Shown here: piece by piece, positions 1-10,600 of the stretch
Layout: each line of letters starts with the position of its first letter
Numbering within the stretch: position 1 is the first letter of the stretch
Assembly (NCBI GenBank): GCA_964580905.1
Contig: CAZOLR010000004.1
Span: forward strand, 20,787 to 84,786
Reading direction: 5' to 3'
Length of the DNA stretch: 64,000 nt
Origin: G041228335 sp964580905
GTDB lineage: Bacteria; Pseudomonadota; Alphaproteobacteria; Puniceispirillales; UBA1172
Made by a program: the position numbers and the translations under genes
The notes under the pieces: model-generated
What the model was told of the DNA's origin: nothing
The model's database searches: none
What the model saw: the letters and a program-made list of their open reading frames with translations, nothing else

Positions 1-448
1 ACATCACCCCTGACATACCAAGGAAAACTTCTTCTCCCTGTATTCCCGTAATGCCGGTGATGAGCAACGCTACTGCGGTTGATGCAGCATAGGTCTGGGC
101 CCCATACCAGAACATGGCGACGAGGCCTCTGGCCATGGCCGGGAAGTTTGCGCCAAAAACCCCCATGCTGACACGGGCAAAGACCGGATAAGGAATGCCA
201 TGCTCCACGCTAGGCCTGCCCGACAGATTGACCAACCAGGAAATGAAGAATCCAGCCAAAATCAAGGCGGCGAATACCGCCCATCCATTCAGCCCTGAAT
301 ACAGAAATAAAGATGCGGCAAGCGTGTAGCCGAATAGACTTTGAACATCGTTTGCCCAGACATTGAATATTTCAAACCAACCCCAGTTTTTTTGCTCTTT
401 CGGCGTTGGTGCCAAGTCAGGATTATATAACCTCTCAGATTTACTCAT
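1..448 (-). CDS. NCS1-family nucleobase:cation symporter, N-terminal part
   Basis: Only the first 149 codons lie in the window; the gene runs off the left edge. The ATG at 448-446 follows a purine-rich GGAAGGGGG ribosome site. The protein has NCS1 (cytosine/purine/uracil/allantoin permease) hallmarks: LYNPDLAPT at residues 7-15, NDVQSLFGYTLAASLF at about 33-48 leading into the first membrane helix, GIPYPVFARVSMGVFGAN at 84-101 and WYGAQT at 114-119. Such proteins import nucleobases, hydantoins or allantoin across the inner membrane with Na+ or H+. The substrate cannot be read from this fragment. It diverges from the ketopantoate-reductase-like gene, and a GntR-like palindrome sits in the shared upstream region. 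Confidence 0.88.
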   Translation of the reverse strand, partial: MSKSERLYNPDLAPTPKEQKNWGWFEIFNVWANDVQSLFGYTLAASLFLYSGLNGWAVFAALILAGFFISWLVNLSGRPSVEHGIPYPVFARVSMGVFGANFPAMARGLVAMFWYGAQTYAASTAVALLITGITGIQGEEVFLGMSGVM

Positions 449-541
449 TTCGTCCCCCTTCCTAACACGAAAGATAGTTGAAGAGAGAATCACAAATTAT
501 AAACAACTAATAGTCAACAAAAAAAATCCAATCATTTTTAA

Positions 542-553
542 ATTGTATACAAT
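542..553. promoter_or_regulatory. Perfect palindrome, GntR-type operator candidate
   Basis: ATTGTATACAAT is a perfect 12-bp palindrome, about 95 bp before the permease start and 77 bp before the divergent reductase start. It matches the TNGT...ACNA half-site pattern known for FadR/FCD-type GntR repressors, which often control nucleobase or organic-acid catabolism. No GntR gene is inside the window. The surrounding 100 bp are AT-rich, as expected of a divergent promoter region. Operator function is inferred from sequence only. Confidence 0.5.
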
Positions 554-629
554 ACGAAAATAATTGTTGCCAAAAATGGATTTTTTTTCTTCAATATTTC
601 TGACGTTGAAATTGACAGGAGCCCTTCAC

Positions 630-1691
630 ATGACCCCCATAAATGTTTTGATCCTGGGCGCATCCTACGGATCTCTGCTTGCGACAAAAGTTGTTATGGC
701 TGGTCACCATGCGACCATGGTTTGCCTTCCGGCCGAAGCTGAATTGTTCAACACTGAAGGCGCGATTATCCGGACACCGGTAAAGGGCCGCGATGGTCTT
801 GTCGAAATCCGCAGCCGCGATCTTGCCGGCAAACTTGCCGCCTGTGCGCCGGGTGATGCTGACCCGGCAGCCTTTGATCTGGTGGTTCTGGCAATGCAGG
901 AGCCCCAATATTCAGCTCCTGAGATTGGTGTATTACTGCAAAAGATCGCCCGGTCAGGCGTGCCGACCATGTCGATCATGAACATGCCGCCGCTGGCGTT
1001 TCTTCGCCGCCTGTCCGGGCTTGATATTGAAGCTCTTCGCGAATGCTACGCCGACTCAACCGTCTGGGATGCGTTCAATCCCGATAAATTCACCCTGTGC
1101 AGCCCCGACCCACAGGCATTCCGTCCACCGGAAGAAAATCTGAATGTGTTGCAGGTGCGCCTGCCAACCAATTTCAAAGCCGCACGTTTGAAGGGTGATG
1201 AAGATACCGCGATTTTACACCGCCTGCAGGCTGACATTGAATCTGCCCGCTTTACCGACGATGACGGCAATGCAATCGAAATTCCGGTTAAGCTGAAAGT
1301 GCACGATTCCGTGTTTGTGCCGATGGCCAAATGGGCCATGCTGATTGCCGGTAATTACCGGTGCATCGGAAAAGACGAAATGCGCCCAATCCAGCAGGCC
1401 GTGCATAGCGATATTGCCGCTTCGGAAGCAATCTATAACTGGGTTGTTGATCTGTGTATCTCGCTTGGCAGTGACCCGGCCGATCTGGTGCCGTTTGAAA
1501 AATACGCGAATGCTGCCCTCTCGCTTGGCAGCCCGTCATCAGCGGCGCGTGCGCTCGCCGGCGGGGCAAAGAATATCGAACGTGTTGATAAACTGGTGCA
1601 GTCGATTGCCGCACAAAAGGGTCAAAGCCTCAACCATCTTGATGAGATCGTGGGACTGGTCGATCACTGGCTAACCAAGAACCGCGGCTAA
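630..1691 (+). CDS. Ketopantoate reductase (PanE/ApbA)-like protein
   Basis: A 353-residue protein with an N-terminal Rossmann segment (NVLILGASYGSLLATKVVMAGH) in the style of the PanE/ApbA family, which reduces 2-oxo acids with NAD(P)H. The start at 630 is chosen because AGGAG lies 9 bases upstream; the open frame reaches back to 564 but that part has no family resemblance. The nucleotide-binding glycine pattern is GASYGS rather than the usual GxGxxG, and the protein is longer than typical PanE (about 300 residues). It may therefore be a paralogue with another 2-oxo or 3-hydroxy acid substrate rather than the pantothenate enzyme. It diverges from the NCS1 permease, and a BVMO-like gene follows 276 bp downstream on the same strand. 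Confidence 0.65.
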   Translation: MTPINVLILGASYGSLLATKVVMAGHHATMVCLPAEAELFNTEGAIIRTPVKGRDGLVEIRSRDLAGKLAACAPGDADPAAFDLVVLAMQEPQYSAPEIGVLLQKIARSGVPTMSIMNMPPLAFLRRLSGLDIEALRECYADSTVWDAFNPDKFTLCSPDPQAFRPPEENLNVLQVRLPTNFKAARLKGDEDTAILHRLQADIESARFTDDDGNAIEIPVKLKVHDSVFVPMAKWAMLIAGNYRCIGKDEMRPIQQAVHSDIAASEAIYNWVVDLCISLGSDPADLVPFEKYANAALSLGSPSSAARALAGGAKNIERVDKLVQSIAAQKGQSLNHLDEIVGLVDHWLTKNRG

Positions 1692-1802
1692 TCATGGCAT
1701 AGCAGCCAGAAGAGCCGTTTAAACTTGTTTTGCCGCCGGGCTAGCAGGCTCGGGTCTTGTTCAGCCATTCAGACAGTATCAACTGATCATAGAGGGATCA
1801 GC

Positions 1803-1858
1803 ATCCCGGCTGAGAAGGTGCGGGATTTTCTGCACGAAATTGCAAAAGTTCATTTCGT
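1803..1858. promoter_or_regulatory. Two consecutive inverted repeats upstream of the monooxygenase
   Basis: The 276-bp gap before the monooxygenase holds ATCCCG-N12-CGGGAT (1803-1826) directly followed by ACGAAAT-N11-ATTTCGT (1834-1858). Both arm pairs are exact. They could be operators for a dimeric regulator or could fold into stems in the leader RNA. No T-run follows, so they do not look like terminators. No gene was seen in this gap. Confidence 0.3.
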
Positions 1859-1967
1859 TCCGAAAAGGCCGGCAGGAATTCACCAAGCAAGGCACGCCCC
1901 TTAGGTCTTTGATTAATGACCGGCACCTGATACGGTTAAACATAATCAAACAGGTTGTCAGCGTCTC

Positions 1968-3626
<1,659 letters not shown>

Positions 3627-3747
3627 AAATACCCGGGATACGCCCCCCGGAATATATCCCGTTCATGAATATATACACGTGAGCATATTTGAATTAATCT
3701 TTTATCAATACAATCTGAGATGGCACAGACCATCAATGGAGGAGATT

Positions 3748-4782
3748 ATGTTAACTAAACGTTTTATGGCTCTTTTTGCAGGGATATTTGCGTTTTCAGC
3801 ATCGCAAGCCTATGCGGCAGGAGAGCTCAATATTTTCAACTGGGGCAACTACACCAGCCCGGAGCTGATCAAAAAGTTCGAAGACACCTATGATGTCAAG
3901 GTCACCATTACCGACTACGACTCAAATGATACGGCGCTTGCCAAAATCCGCGCTGGTGCCCACGGCTTTGATATGGCGGTCCCTTCGGCCAGCTATATGC
4001 CGATCTGGATCAGCGAAGGGCTGCTTCTGGAAACCAACCCCAGCGGAATGTCCAATTACAACAATGTTCGGGATGAATTCAAAAGCCCCGAATGGGACCC
4101 CGGTCATCGGTATTCGGTGCCATATCAGTGGGGAACTGTTGGTGTGATTGTCGACACATCCCTTTACAATGGCGATATCAACAGCTGGTCCATGGTGTTT
4201 GATCCGCCTGAATCGCTTTCCGGCAAGATCAATGTTGCGCCGGAAATGAAAGACCTGATTGACGCTGCCCTGAAATATACAGGCGGTGACCCTTGCACCA
4301 GCGACAAAGCTGCCCTGAAAAAGGCCCGTGACGTCCTGATCAAGGCCAAGCCACACTGGCTGTCCATGGACTATGGCGTTATCGAGAAATTTGCCGGCCG
4401 TGATCTCGGTGCCTCTCTTTACTGGAACGGGGCGGCTTTCCGCGCCCGGGAGAAAAATGCCGATGTCCGCTTCGGCTATCCGAGAGAAGGCTATCCGATG
4501 TGGATGGATGCGGTGGTCGTTCTTAAAGATGCCAAGAATGTCGAAAACGCAAAGCTCTTCCAGAATTTCCTTATGGAACCAGAGAATGCGGCCCTCGCAT
4601 CAGCTTTTGCACGTTATGCAAACGGCATCAAAGGCTCTGAACCATTCATGCCGGATGATATGAAAGGTGCGCCTGAAGTTGAAATCGCCGCCGAACACAT
4701 CCCGAACGGTTTCTTTTCCAAGACCTGCTCACCGCAAGTCACCGAGATGTATTCAGCCATCTGGACCGAACTGCAGAAATAA
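3748..4782 (+). CDS. Polyamine-type ABC transporter substrate-binding protein (PotD/PotF-like)
   Basis: A 344-residue periplasmic binding protein. GGAGGA at 3738-3743 fixes the ATG at 3748; the longer frame upstream is not needed. A signal peptide is clear (KR, hydrophobic stretch, cleavage after SQAYA), and mature protein begins AGELNIFNWGNYTSPELI, typical of PotD/PotF proteins that bind putrescine, spermidine or related cationic and opine-like ligands. FDMAVPSASYMPIWISEGLL and YSVPYQWGTVGV also match the family. It probably feeds the ATPase and permeases at 7736-10588, from which it is separated by an amidase and a serine hydrolase gene. A strong terminator follows, so it is likely transcribed alone and at high level. 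Confidence 0.9.
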   Translation: MLTKRFMALFAGIFAFSASQAYAAGELNIFNWGNYTSPELIKKFEDTYDVKVTITDYDSNDTALAKIRAGAHGFDMAVPSASYMPIWISEGLLLETNPSGMSNYNNVRDEFKSPEWDPGHRYSVPYQWGTVGVIVDTSLYNGDINSWSMVFDPPESLSGKINVAPEMKDLIDAALKYTGGDPCTSDKAALKKARDVLIKAKPHWLSMDYGVIEKFAGRDLGASLYWNGAAFRAREKNADVRFGYPREGYPMWMDAVVVLKDAKNVENAKLFQNFLMEPENAALASAFARYANGIKGSEPFMPDDMKGAPEVEIAAEHIPNGFFSKTCSPQVTEMYSAIWTELQK

Positions 4783-4825
4783 GCTTTCGGTCTGATCACC
4801 ACCTGAGGTGATCAAAAAAATCAGG

Positions 4826-4858
4826 AATAGAGGCAACACCGTTTGCCTCTATTTTTTT
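4826..4858 (+). terminator. Rho-independent terminator, probably bidirectional
   Basis: A perfect 11-bp stem (4826-4836 with 4843-4853, six-base loop) runs into a T-run to 4858, 44 bp after the binding-protein stop. It overlaps the last codon of the convergent amidase gene. Read on the minus strand the same stem follows the amidase stop at once, with seven Ts five bases beyond it, so it can serve both genes. A second stem, GATCACC-N6-GGTGATC at 4794-4813, lies just before it. Confidence 0.85.
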
Positions 4859-6314
4859 ACCTTTTCATCTGGTGCAGGTGGCGGATAAGTGAGATCTGCT
4901 TATCCTGCCAGGGCATGGCCAGTTCCAGCTGGCGGGCCAGCCCCATCAGCAGCTCATCCTCCCCGAATGCCGCGGCAAAATGCACACCTACCGGCAGATC
5001 ATCCGGCGTCCAGTGCAGAGGCAGTGACATGGCGGGTTGGCCAGATGCGTTGAACACCGCGGTATAGGGCGAATAGGCAAACACCCCGTTCTTGCCGTTC
5101 CTGTAATCCATGAAATCCGTATTCACGGGTTTAAACCGGCCAATGCGGGCTGGAGGTTCTGCCAGGGTGGGGCTGAGCAGGACATCAAAATCCTCAAATA
5201 GAGCGGCCATCCGGCGGCCAAAGGCGTGCACCGTATTGATGGACTGCAGATAATCTGCGCCACTGACCTCCTGTCCGAGCTGAACCGCACCATAGGTCAC
5301 GCCGTCAACATCAGCGGCGTTAAGCTCATCTATCGGTTTCTTGGCGCGGACTGAAAGCAGGGTGCCTGCCGCGACAATCCTTGTCCAGGCAAGCATCATT
5401 TGCCTCACATCTTCCGAAACTGTTGAGACCCATGGTTTAACCTCATGGCCGAGATCTTTGAGAACATGACTTGTGCGCCGGACAGCGTCAACGCATTCAG
5501 GGTGGACAGGATTGCCCATGAAATCAGTTTCAAGGATCGCAATCCGGAGCCTTTCGGGCCGGGTTTCCATCGCTTCCATGAAACCTGCTTTGAGCGGCGG
5601 GGCAAAATACGGCGCCCCCAGATCAGCCCCTGAACACTGATCAAGCATCAGGGCGGTATCACGTAAGGATCTGGTCAGGAAACCGTCAATGGCCATACCA
5701 GCCCAGCCTTCGCCCACCCCCGGGCCGTCGGGTAGTCTTGCCCGGGTCGGCTTGAATCCGACAAGCCCGCAGCTTGATGCAGGGATGCGGACCGATCCGC
5801 CCCCGTCGGAACCATGCGCCAGTGGCACAATACCTGCCGCAACCGCCGCAGCGGAACCGCCGGAAGAGCCCCCGGATGTATGGCCCGGATTCCAGGGATT
5901 GCAGGTCGGCTCACCGTAAACCCCGGCCTCGCTGGTGGGACCGATGCCCAGTTCAGGGGAATTGGCCCGGGCATAAGGGATAAGCCCGGCCTGACGTATC
6001 CTTGTATAAATCGATGAGTCGTACGAATAGACCGTATCGCGATAAAGCCTTGAGCCGTTATGGGAAGGGAAGTCTCTGGCTTCCGCCCCCAGATCTTTCA
6101 GGAGGGTCGGCACACCATATAAAGGCGCTTCAGCCGGGGTGCTGCCGATCAGTTCCCTCGCCTTTTCCTTTCTTATGTGAACAATCGCATGAAGTGTTGG
6201 ATTGAGCCGCTCGGCACGCGCCAGACTTGCCTCCAGCATTTCTTGTGGCGTGACTTCACCTGCCCTGATCCTCGCGGCCAGTTCCATTGCATCACATTCA
6301 AACAACTCATCCAT
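4857..6314 (-). CDS. Amidase-signature family hydrolase
   Basis: A 485-residue member of the amidase signature superfamily (GatA, AtzF, aryl/acyl amidases) using a Ser-cisSer-Lys triad. The lysine is in TLLKDLG near residue 80. The signature is HTSGGSSGGSAAAVAAGIV followed by GSDGGGSVRIPASSCGLVG, giving the cis-Ser and nucleophile Ser. ATG at 6314 is preferred over an in-frame TTG at 6329 because GAGG is 8 bases upstream. Members hydrolyse carboxamides; the exact substrate is not visible. It sits between a binding-protein gene and a serine hydrolase gene on the opposite strand, inside a transporter locus, which suggests a role in breaking down the imported amide. There is no gatB/gatC nearby, so it is not the tRNA amidotransferase. 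Confidence 0.88.
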   Translation of the reverse strand: MDELFECDAMELAARIRAGEVTPQEMLEASLARAERLNPTLHAIVHIRKEKARELIGSTPAEAPLYGVPTLLKDLGAEARDFPSHNGSRLYRDTVYSYDSSIYTRIRQAGLIPYARANSPELGIGPTSEAGVYGEPTCNPWNPGHTSGGSSGGSAAAVAAGIVPLAHGSDGGGSVRIPASSCGLVGFKPTRARLPDGPGVGEGWAGMAIDGFLTRSLRDTALMLDQCSGADLGAPYFAPPLKAGFMEAMETRPERLRIAILETDFMGNPVHPECVDAVRRTSHVLKDLGHEVKPWVSTVSEDVRQMMLAWTRIVAAGTLLSVRAKKPIDELNAADVDGVTYGAVQLGQEVSGADYLQSINTVHAFGRRMAALFEDFDVLLSPTLAEPPARIGRFKPVNTDFMDYRNGKNGVFAYSPYTAVFNASGQPAMSLPLHWTPDDLPVGVHFAAAFGEDELLMGLARQLELAMPWQDKQISLIRHLHQMKR

Positions 6315-6495
6315 GGCGGGTTTCCTCAACTGAGATTAATGACCGGCTGCCTGATCCCGGGTTGACATATAAACAAGCCTTGCCCAAGATTTTAACAGTA
6401 AATTATAGCGAGTTAATACCATATCATTTTCATACAAAAACAACGATGAAAAACCATCTCTTCTGACAGGATCCGACGCGGAGATCTTTGCCCGG

Positions 6496-7659
6496 ATGCC
6501 CCGCATGGAATGGGATCGGCCGCCCTGGAACCGCTGGAGCTTTCAGCGCATCCGCCAGTTCATGCCGACCTCGCAAGTCTGGCGTGGGAGCACCCCGGGC
6601 AAACCCCTCTCCCGGAATGAACAGGACATCACCGAAATTGAGTTTACCTGCGCCAGCGGCGACAGACATACAATCCGCACATTTCTGAACGACAGTTACA
6701 CAGACGCATTCCTTGTCATGTGCGACGGGCATATCGTCCATGAAAGTTACTATAACGGGATGACGCCCCGAACACCGCATCTCATGCAGTCCGTCTCCAA
6801 ATCCATCACCGCGACGGTTGCGGGTATCATGATCGGCCGGGGCCAGCTTGACCCCCAGACACTTGTTCAGACCTATCTGCCGGAGCTTGAACATACCGCC
6901 TGGAAGGGAGCAACACTTCAGCATGTTCTCGACATGACCACCGGCGTTGACTACAGCGAAGAATACACGCGCCTTGATTCCGACGTGGGCAAGACCGATG
7001 TGGCGTCCGGATGGCGACCTGTTCCGCCGGATGCCAGCCCTGATATCATCTGGCCGGAAACGGTGTGGGAACAGATCCTGTCGCTGAAGACCACATATAC
7101 CGAACATGGCCGTGCGTTCTTGTACCGCTCGATTGAGACTGATCTGCTGGCCCATATCATGATGCATGTCTCTGGCATGCCGCTCCATGAACTCATAAGC
7201 CGGGAGCTATGGCAGAAAATCGGCGCGGAAGAAGATGGTTATTTTACGGTTGATGCCGCAGGATACGGGCTGGCAAGCGGCGGCTTCAACGGATGCCTCA
7301 GGGATTTCGGCCGTTTCGGCCAGCTCTATCTCGACGACGGAATATGCGAAGGACAGCGTATCATCCCTTCGGACTGGATCATGGATGTCCGTCGCGGGCC
7401 GCATGGTCTGTTTTCAGATGAACGCCGGCGGCTTCTGCCCCATGGCTGTTACCGCAACCAGTTCTGGATAGAAGACGAGAGAACTGAAGCCTTCATGTGC
7501 CTCGGGGTGTTTGGCCAGCTGATTTATATCGCGCCAGCCTATAATATGGTGGTGGTGAAGCTTTCGACCTGGCCGGATTTTCTGGACGATACGTTCAAGG
7601 TGAACACCCAGCTTGCCATCCACTCCATCGCCCAATCTCTGGGAAAGAGTCCGTCTTAA
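6496..7659 (+). CDS. Serine hydrolase, beta-lactamase/DD-peptidase fold
   Basis: A 387-residue protein of the class C beta-lactamase/esterase family. The nucleophile motif SxxK appears as SVSK at residues 99-102, followed by a helix typical of the family and by LPELEHTAWKGATLQHVLDMTTGVDY. The motif-2 region is FLYRSIETDLLAHIM. No signal peptide is evident, so it is probably cytoplasmic, like 6-aminohexanoate-dimer hydrolase (NylB) and related esterases or amidases that share this pattern. It lies between the amidase and the transporter ATPase and may precede it in one transcript (76 bp gap). Role as an amide or ester hydrolase for the imported compound is inferred from position. True beta-lactamase activity is unlikely without a signal peptide. 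Confidence 0.82.
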   Translation: MPRMEWDRPPWNRWSFQRIRQFMPTSQVWRGSTPGKPLSRNEQDITEIEFTCASGDRHTIRTFLNDSYTDAFLVMCDGHIVHESYYNGMTPRTPHLMQSVSKSITATVAGIMIGRGQLDPQTLVQTYLPELEHTAWKGATLQHVLDMTTGVDYSEEYTRLDSDVGKTDVASGWRPVPPDASPDIIWPETVWEQILSLKTTYTEHGRAFLYRSIETDLLAHIMMHVSGMPLHELISRELWQKIGAEEDGYFTVDAAGYGLASGGFNGCLRDFGRFGQLYLDDGICEGQRIIPSDWIMDVRRGPHGLFSDERRRLLPHGCYRNQFWIEDERTEAFMCLGVFGQLIYIAPAYNMVVVKLSTWPDFLDDTFKVNTQLAIHSIAQSLGKSPS

Positions 7660-7735
7660 GAGCACTTGGAACTTGAATTCACTTGATCTTAAGTAAATAC
7701 TTATCGGAACAGTAAATAGTAGTGGTAGTCATTTC

Positions 7736-8848
7736 ATGAAGACGATGCGTGAGGCAGATGATGCGGTACAGGTCGAGGGTGTAGGAAAATATTTTGGCGG
7801 TGAGCCGAATATTGTAAAGGCACTGGATAATGTATCCGTCAATATCCGGCGAAATGAATTTTTCACCCTGCTTGGGCCTTCCGGATGTGGCAAGACCACG
7901 TTGCTGAGACTGATCGCCGGATTTGAAAGCCCGACCTTCGGAAATATACTGCTCGATGATCAGGATATCACCCACCTGCCCCCCTTCAGGCGTTCGGTCA
8001 ACACGGTCTTCCAGAATTATGCCCTGTTTCCGCATCTCACCGTTGCTGAGAATATCAGCTTTGGCCTTGAAATGCTCAACAAGCCGAAGGATGAAATCGA
8101 CCAGACGGTGAATGAAATGCTTGCCCTTGTGCATATGGAAGAGCTCAAGGACCGGCGCACCGACCAGATCTCAGGCGGCCAGCAGCAGCGGGTGGCTCTT
8201 GCCCGCGCCCTTGCCCCCAAGCCGGATGTTCTTTTGCTGGATGAACCTCTCTCGGCGCTTGATTACAAATTGCGCCGGGGCATGCAGATCGAACTTAAAC
8301 GCCTCCAGCTTGAGACCGGCATCACCTTCATCTTTGTAACCCATGATCAGGAAGAGGCGCTGACCATGTCGGATCGCATCGCGGTGATGAGTAACGGGCA
8401 TATTCTGCAAGTCGGCTCACCGGATGAAATCTACTACAAGCCCACCAAACGCTTCGTTGCCGACTTTATTGGCGAGTCCAATTTCATCGAAGCGAAGATC
8501 GGCAAGATCGATAAGAGAAAAAAAGAAGCCACAATCCGGTTTGAGGATAAGAAAAAGAGCTTCACCGTCCGGCTGCCTGAAAACAAGATGAACGATAAAA
8601 AAACCGCTGTCTTTATCAGGCCTGAGCATACCAGGCTCAAAACCACCACCAAGGGAGCTGCCATGACCGGCAAGCTTACCGACAGGATATTTTTCGGCAC
8701 TGATACGAACTATCACCTCCTGCTGGAAAATGGCGAGCCATTCATCGTCCGCTCACAAAACACCATCCATTCCAGTTTCAATCCCGCTATCGGCGACAAG
8801 TTGGGTATCTTCCTTGAAGAGGATGCTCTTCAGGTTCTCGAGGACTGA
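7736..8848 (+). CDS. ABC transporter ATP-binding protein (PotA-like)
   Basis: A 370-residue ATPase of the spermidine/putrescine/opine import class. Walker A GPSGCGKT is at 47-54, the Q-loop VFQNYALFPH at 91-100, the signature ISGGQQQR at about 145-152, Walker B VLLLDE at 165-170 and the H-loop in FVTHDQEEALTMSD. A C-terminal TOBE-type regulatory domain follows from about residue 270, ending FFGTDTNYHLLLENG and so on. It starts a three-gene run with both permeases (5-bp gap, then 8-bp overlap). The first three codons are followed by an alternative ATG at 7745. It powers uptake by the adjacent permeases, with the binding protein at 3748 as probable partner. Confidence 0.93.
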   Translation: MKTMREADDAVQVEGVGKYFGGEPNIVKALDNVSVNIRRNEFFTLLGPSGCGKTTLLRLIAGFESPTFGNILLDDQDITHLPPFRRSVNTVFQNYALFPHLTVAENISFGLEMLNKPKDEIDQTVNEMLALVHMEELKDRRTDQISGGQQQRVALARALAPKPDVLLLDEPLSALDYKLRRGMQIELKRLQLETGITFIFVTHDQEEALTMSDRIAVMSNGHILQVGSPDEIYYKPTKRFVADFIGESNFIEAKIGKIDKRKKEATIRFEDKKKSFTVRLPENKMNDKKTAVFIRPEHTRLKTTTKGAAMTGKLTDRIFFGTDTNYHLLLENGEPFIVRSQNTIHSSFNPAIGDKLGIFLEEDALQVLED

Positions 8849-8853
8849 CGCTC

Positions 8854-9777
8854 ATGACACGGCAGTTGAGCTCACTTGAACGGGAACAGATCCGAAGAAA
8901 GACGACGAATAACTGGCTGTTGTCGATGCCGGCGCTGGCGTTACTGATCTTCGCCGCCGCAGGCCCACTGATCATTGTGCTGATCTACTCTTTCCTCACG
9001 GCAGGGAGCTATGGCGGGGTTGTCTGGGAGTTTGCCACCGAAGCCTGGTTCCGGGTGTTGTTCACCCGCGATATTTTCGATGACACCGTGTCGTTGTCGG
9101 ATGCCCATCTTTCCATTTTCTGGCGTTCGGTCCAGCTGTCATTTCTGACGACGCTGATCTGTCTTCTGGTTGGTTTTCCGACCGCCTATTATATTGCCAC
9201 ACGGCCGCCGGCAACACGCAATATGTGGCTGTTTTTCATCACGATACCGTTCTGGACGAATCTTCTGATCCGTACTTTCGCCATTCTTGAACTGATCCGG
9301 AACAAGGGCGTGATCAACAATTCCCTCATCGGCATGGGAATTATCTCCGAGCCGATCAAAATGCTCTACACAGACCTGGCTATCCTGATCGGCATGACCT
9401 ATGTCTACCTGCCGCTGATGGTCCTGCCGATCTATGCCTCAATGGAACGGTTTGACTTCAGATTCGTCGAGGCCGGGTTTGATCTCTATGCAACACGGTT
9501 CAGGGTCTTGCGTAAAATCATCCTGCCGATCATCAAACCCGGCATCATCGCCGGATCCATCCTGGTTTTCGTGCCGTCGCTCGGCGCTTACGTGACGCCC
9601 AGAATTCTTGGGGGCGGCAAAAGAATGATGATTGGCAATCTCATTGAACTTCAGTTTGGCCAGGGCAAGAACTGGCCGCTTGGTGCGGCGCTGGCAGTGA
9701 CGATGCTGTTCATCGTGATGATTGCCCTCATCATATATGTGCGCATCATTCAGAAATCGGAAGATAAAAATGCCTGA
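8854..9777 (+). CDS. ABC transporter permease (PotB-like)
   Basis: A 307-residue inner-membrane permease with six predicted helices. The first is LLSMPALALLIFAAAGPLII, and a periplasmic loop (about 55-95) follows it. The cytoplasmic EAA-type loop that docks to the ATPase reads EAGFDLYATRFRVLRKIILP, then PGIIAGSILVFVPSLGAYV. Its gene follows the ATPase by 5 bp and its stop overlaps the start of the second permease by 8 bp, so the two are translationally coupled. The family transports polyamines, and by known relatives also opines, amino-acid derivatives and 2-aminoethylphosphonate. The ligand cannot be told from the permease alone. Confidence 0.92.
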   Translation: MTRQLSSLEREQIRRKTTNNWLLSMPALALLIFAAAGPLIIVLIYSFLTAGSYGGVVWEFATEAWFRVLFTRDIFDDTVSLSDAHLSIFWRSVQLSFLTTLICLLVGFPTAYYIATRPPATRNMWLFFITIPFWTNLLIRTFAILELIRNKGVINNSLIGMGIISEPIKMLYTDLAILIGMTYVYLPLMVLPIYASMERFDFRFVEAGFDLYATRFRVLRKIILPIIKPGIIAGSILVFVPSLGAYVTPRILGGGKRMMIGNLIELQFGQGKNWPLGAALAVTMLFIVMIALIIYVRIIQKSEDKNA

Positions 9778-10588
9778 CTGGTTGACCTTCAACAAATCGT
9801 TTTCGGTGACATATCAATTCGGCTTCAAGCAAATTGCCCTGATCTGCTTTTTTGCCCTTTATGCCCCTATTCTGCTGCTGGTGTTCTATTCATTCAACGC
9901 TGGCAGCAATCTCATGCTCTGGGAAGGATTTTCTCTCCGCTGGTATATTCAGGCGAGCGAGAACCAGCTGGTGCAGGAAGCGGCCATCCGTTCAGTTATC
10001 ATCGCCATCAGCGCGTCTTTCATATCCACTCTTCTGGCGACCATGGCCGCCCTCGGAACAACTCGCACCCAGCCGTTCAAGGGGCAGCAGTTCATCTTCA
10101 TTCTGATCAATCAGCCTCTGATGGTGCCTGAAATCGTCACCGCCGTCGCCCTGCTGATCTTTTTCGCCATCATCAAGAACTTTACCAACTACTTTGGCCT
10201 TGGCTATCTGATCGTGGCGCATGCGGCCTTCTGCATTCCCTTCGCCTATCTGCCCATCAAGGCAAGGCTTGACGGCATGAATCTCAGCCTTGAAACCGCG
10301 GCAAGTGATCTCTATGCACGTCCGTTCATGGTATTCCGGCGGGTAACGCTACCATTGCTCTGGCCGGGGATCATGGCCGGGGCGATGCTGGCTTTTGTTA
10401 TCTCGCTGGATGATGTGATCATCACCGAATTTGTGAAAACCCCGGGACAGGATACCCTGCCCACCTATATGCTGGGGCAGCTCCGCCGGGCCATCACCCC
10501 GGAAATCAACGCCATTTCCAGCATTCTGCTGGCCATCTCACTGCTTGTCGTGACGGTATTCTTTCTCTTCACACGTAAGAAATACTGA
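9770..10588 (+). CDS. ABC transporter permease (PotC-like)
   Basis: A 272-residue second permease of the importer. The ATG at 9770 lies inside the end of the preceding permease gene (stop at 9775-9777). The open frame extends further upstream but only over sequence coding for the previous protein. Features are an N-terminal helix (IALICFFALYAPILLLVFYS), family text SLRWYIQASEN, helices at about 65-85 and 105-125, and the EAA loop ETAASDLYARPFMVFRRVTL followed by PLLWPGIMAGAMLAFVISLDDVIITEF. It forms a heterodimeric channel with the upstream permease. Confidence 0.92.
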   Translation: MPDWLTFNKSFSVTYQFGFKQIALICFFALYAPILLLVFYSFNAGSNLMLWEGFSLRWYIQASENQLVQEAAIRSVIIAISASFISTLLATMAALGTTRTQPFKGQQFIFILINQPLMVPEIVTAVALLIFFAIIKNFTNYFGLGYLIVAHAAFCIPFAYLPIKARLDGMNLSLETAASDLYARPFMVFRRVTLPLLWPGIMAGAMLAFVISLDDVIITEFVKTPGQDTLPTYMLGQLRRAITPEINAISSILLAISLLVVTVFFLFTRKKY

Positions 10589-10600
10589 TCCGGGCTTGGT

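Noticed and set aside
4794..4820. Stem GATCACC/GGTGATC as the terminator of the binding-protein gene
   Set aside because: On the plus strand it is followed by As, not Ts; the next stem at 4826-4853 with its T-run is the better terminator.
4857..6314. GatA subunit of the aspartyl/glutamyl-tRNA amidotransferase
   Set aside because: No gatB or gatC nearby and the context is a transporter locus; a general amidase fits better.
6362..6390. TTGACA as a promoter for the serine hydrolase gene
   Set aside because: The -35 box is perfect but no acceptable -10 box is found 16-18 bases downstream.
6496..7659. Antibiotic-resistance beta-lactamase
   Set aside because: Although the SxxK motif is present, there is no signal peptide and the sequence resembles esterase/NylB-type hydrolases, so a resistance role is not supported.
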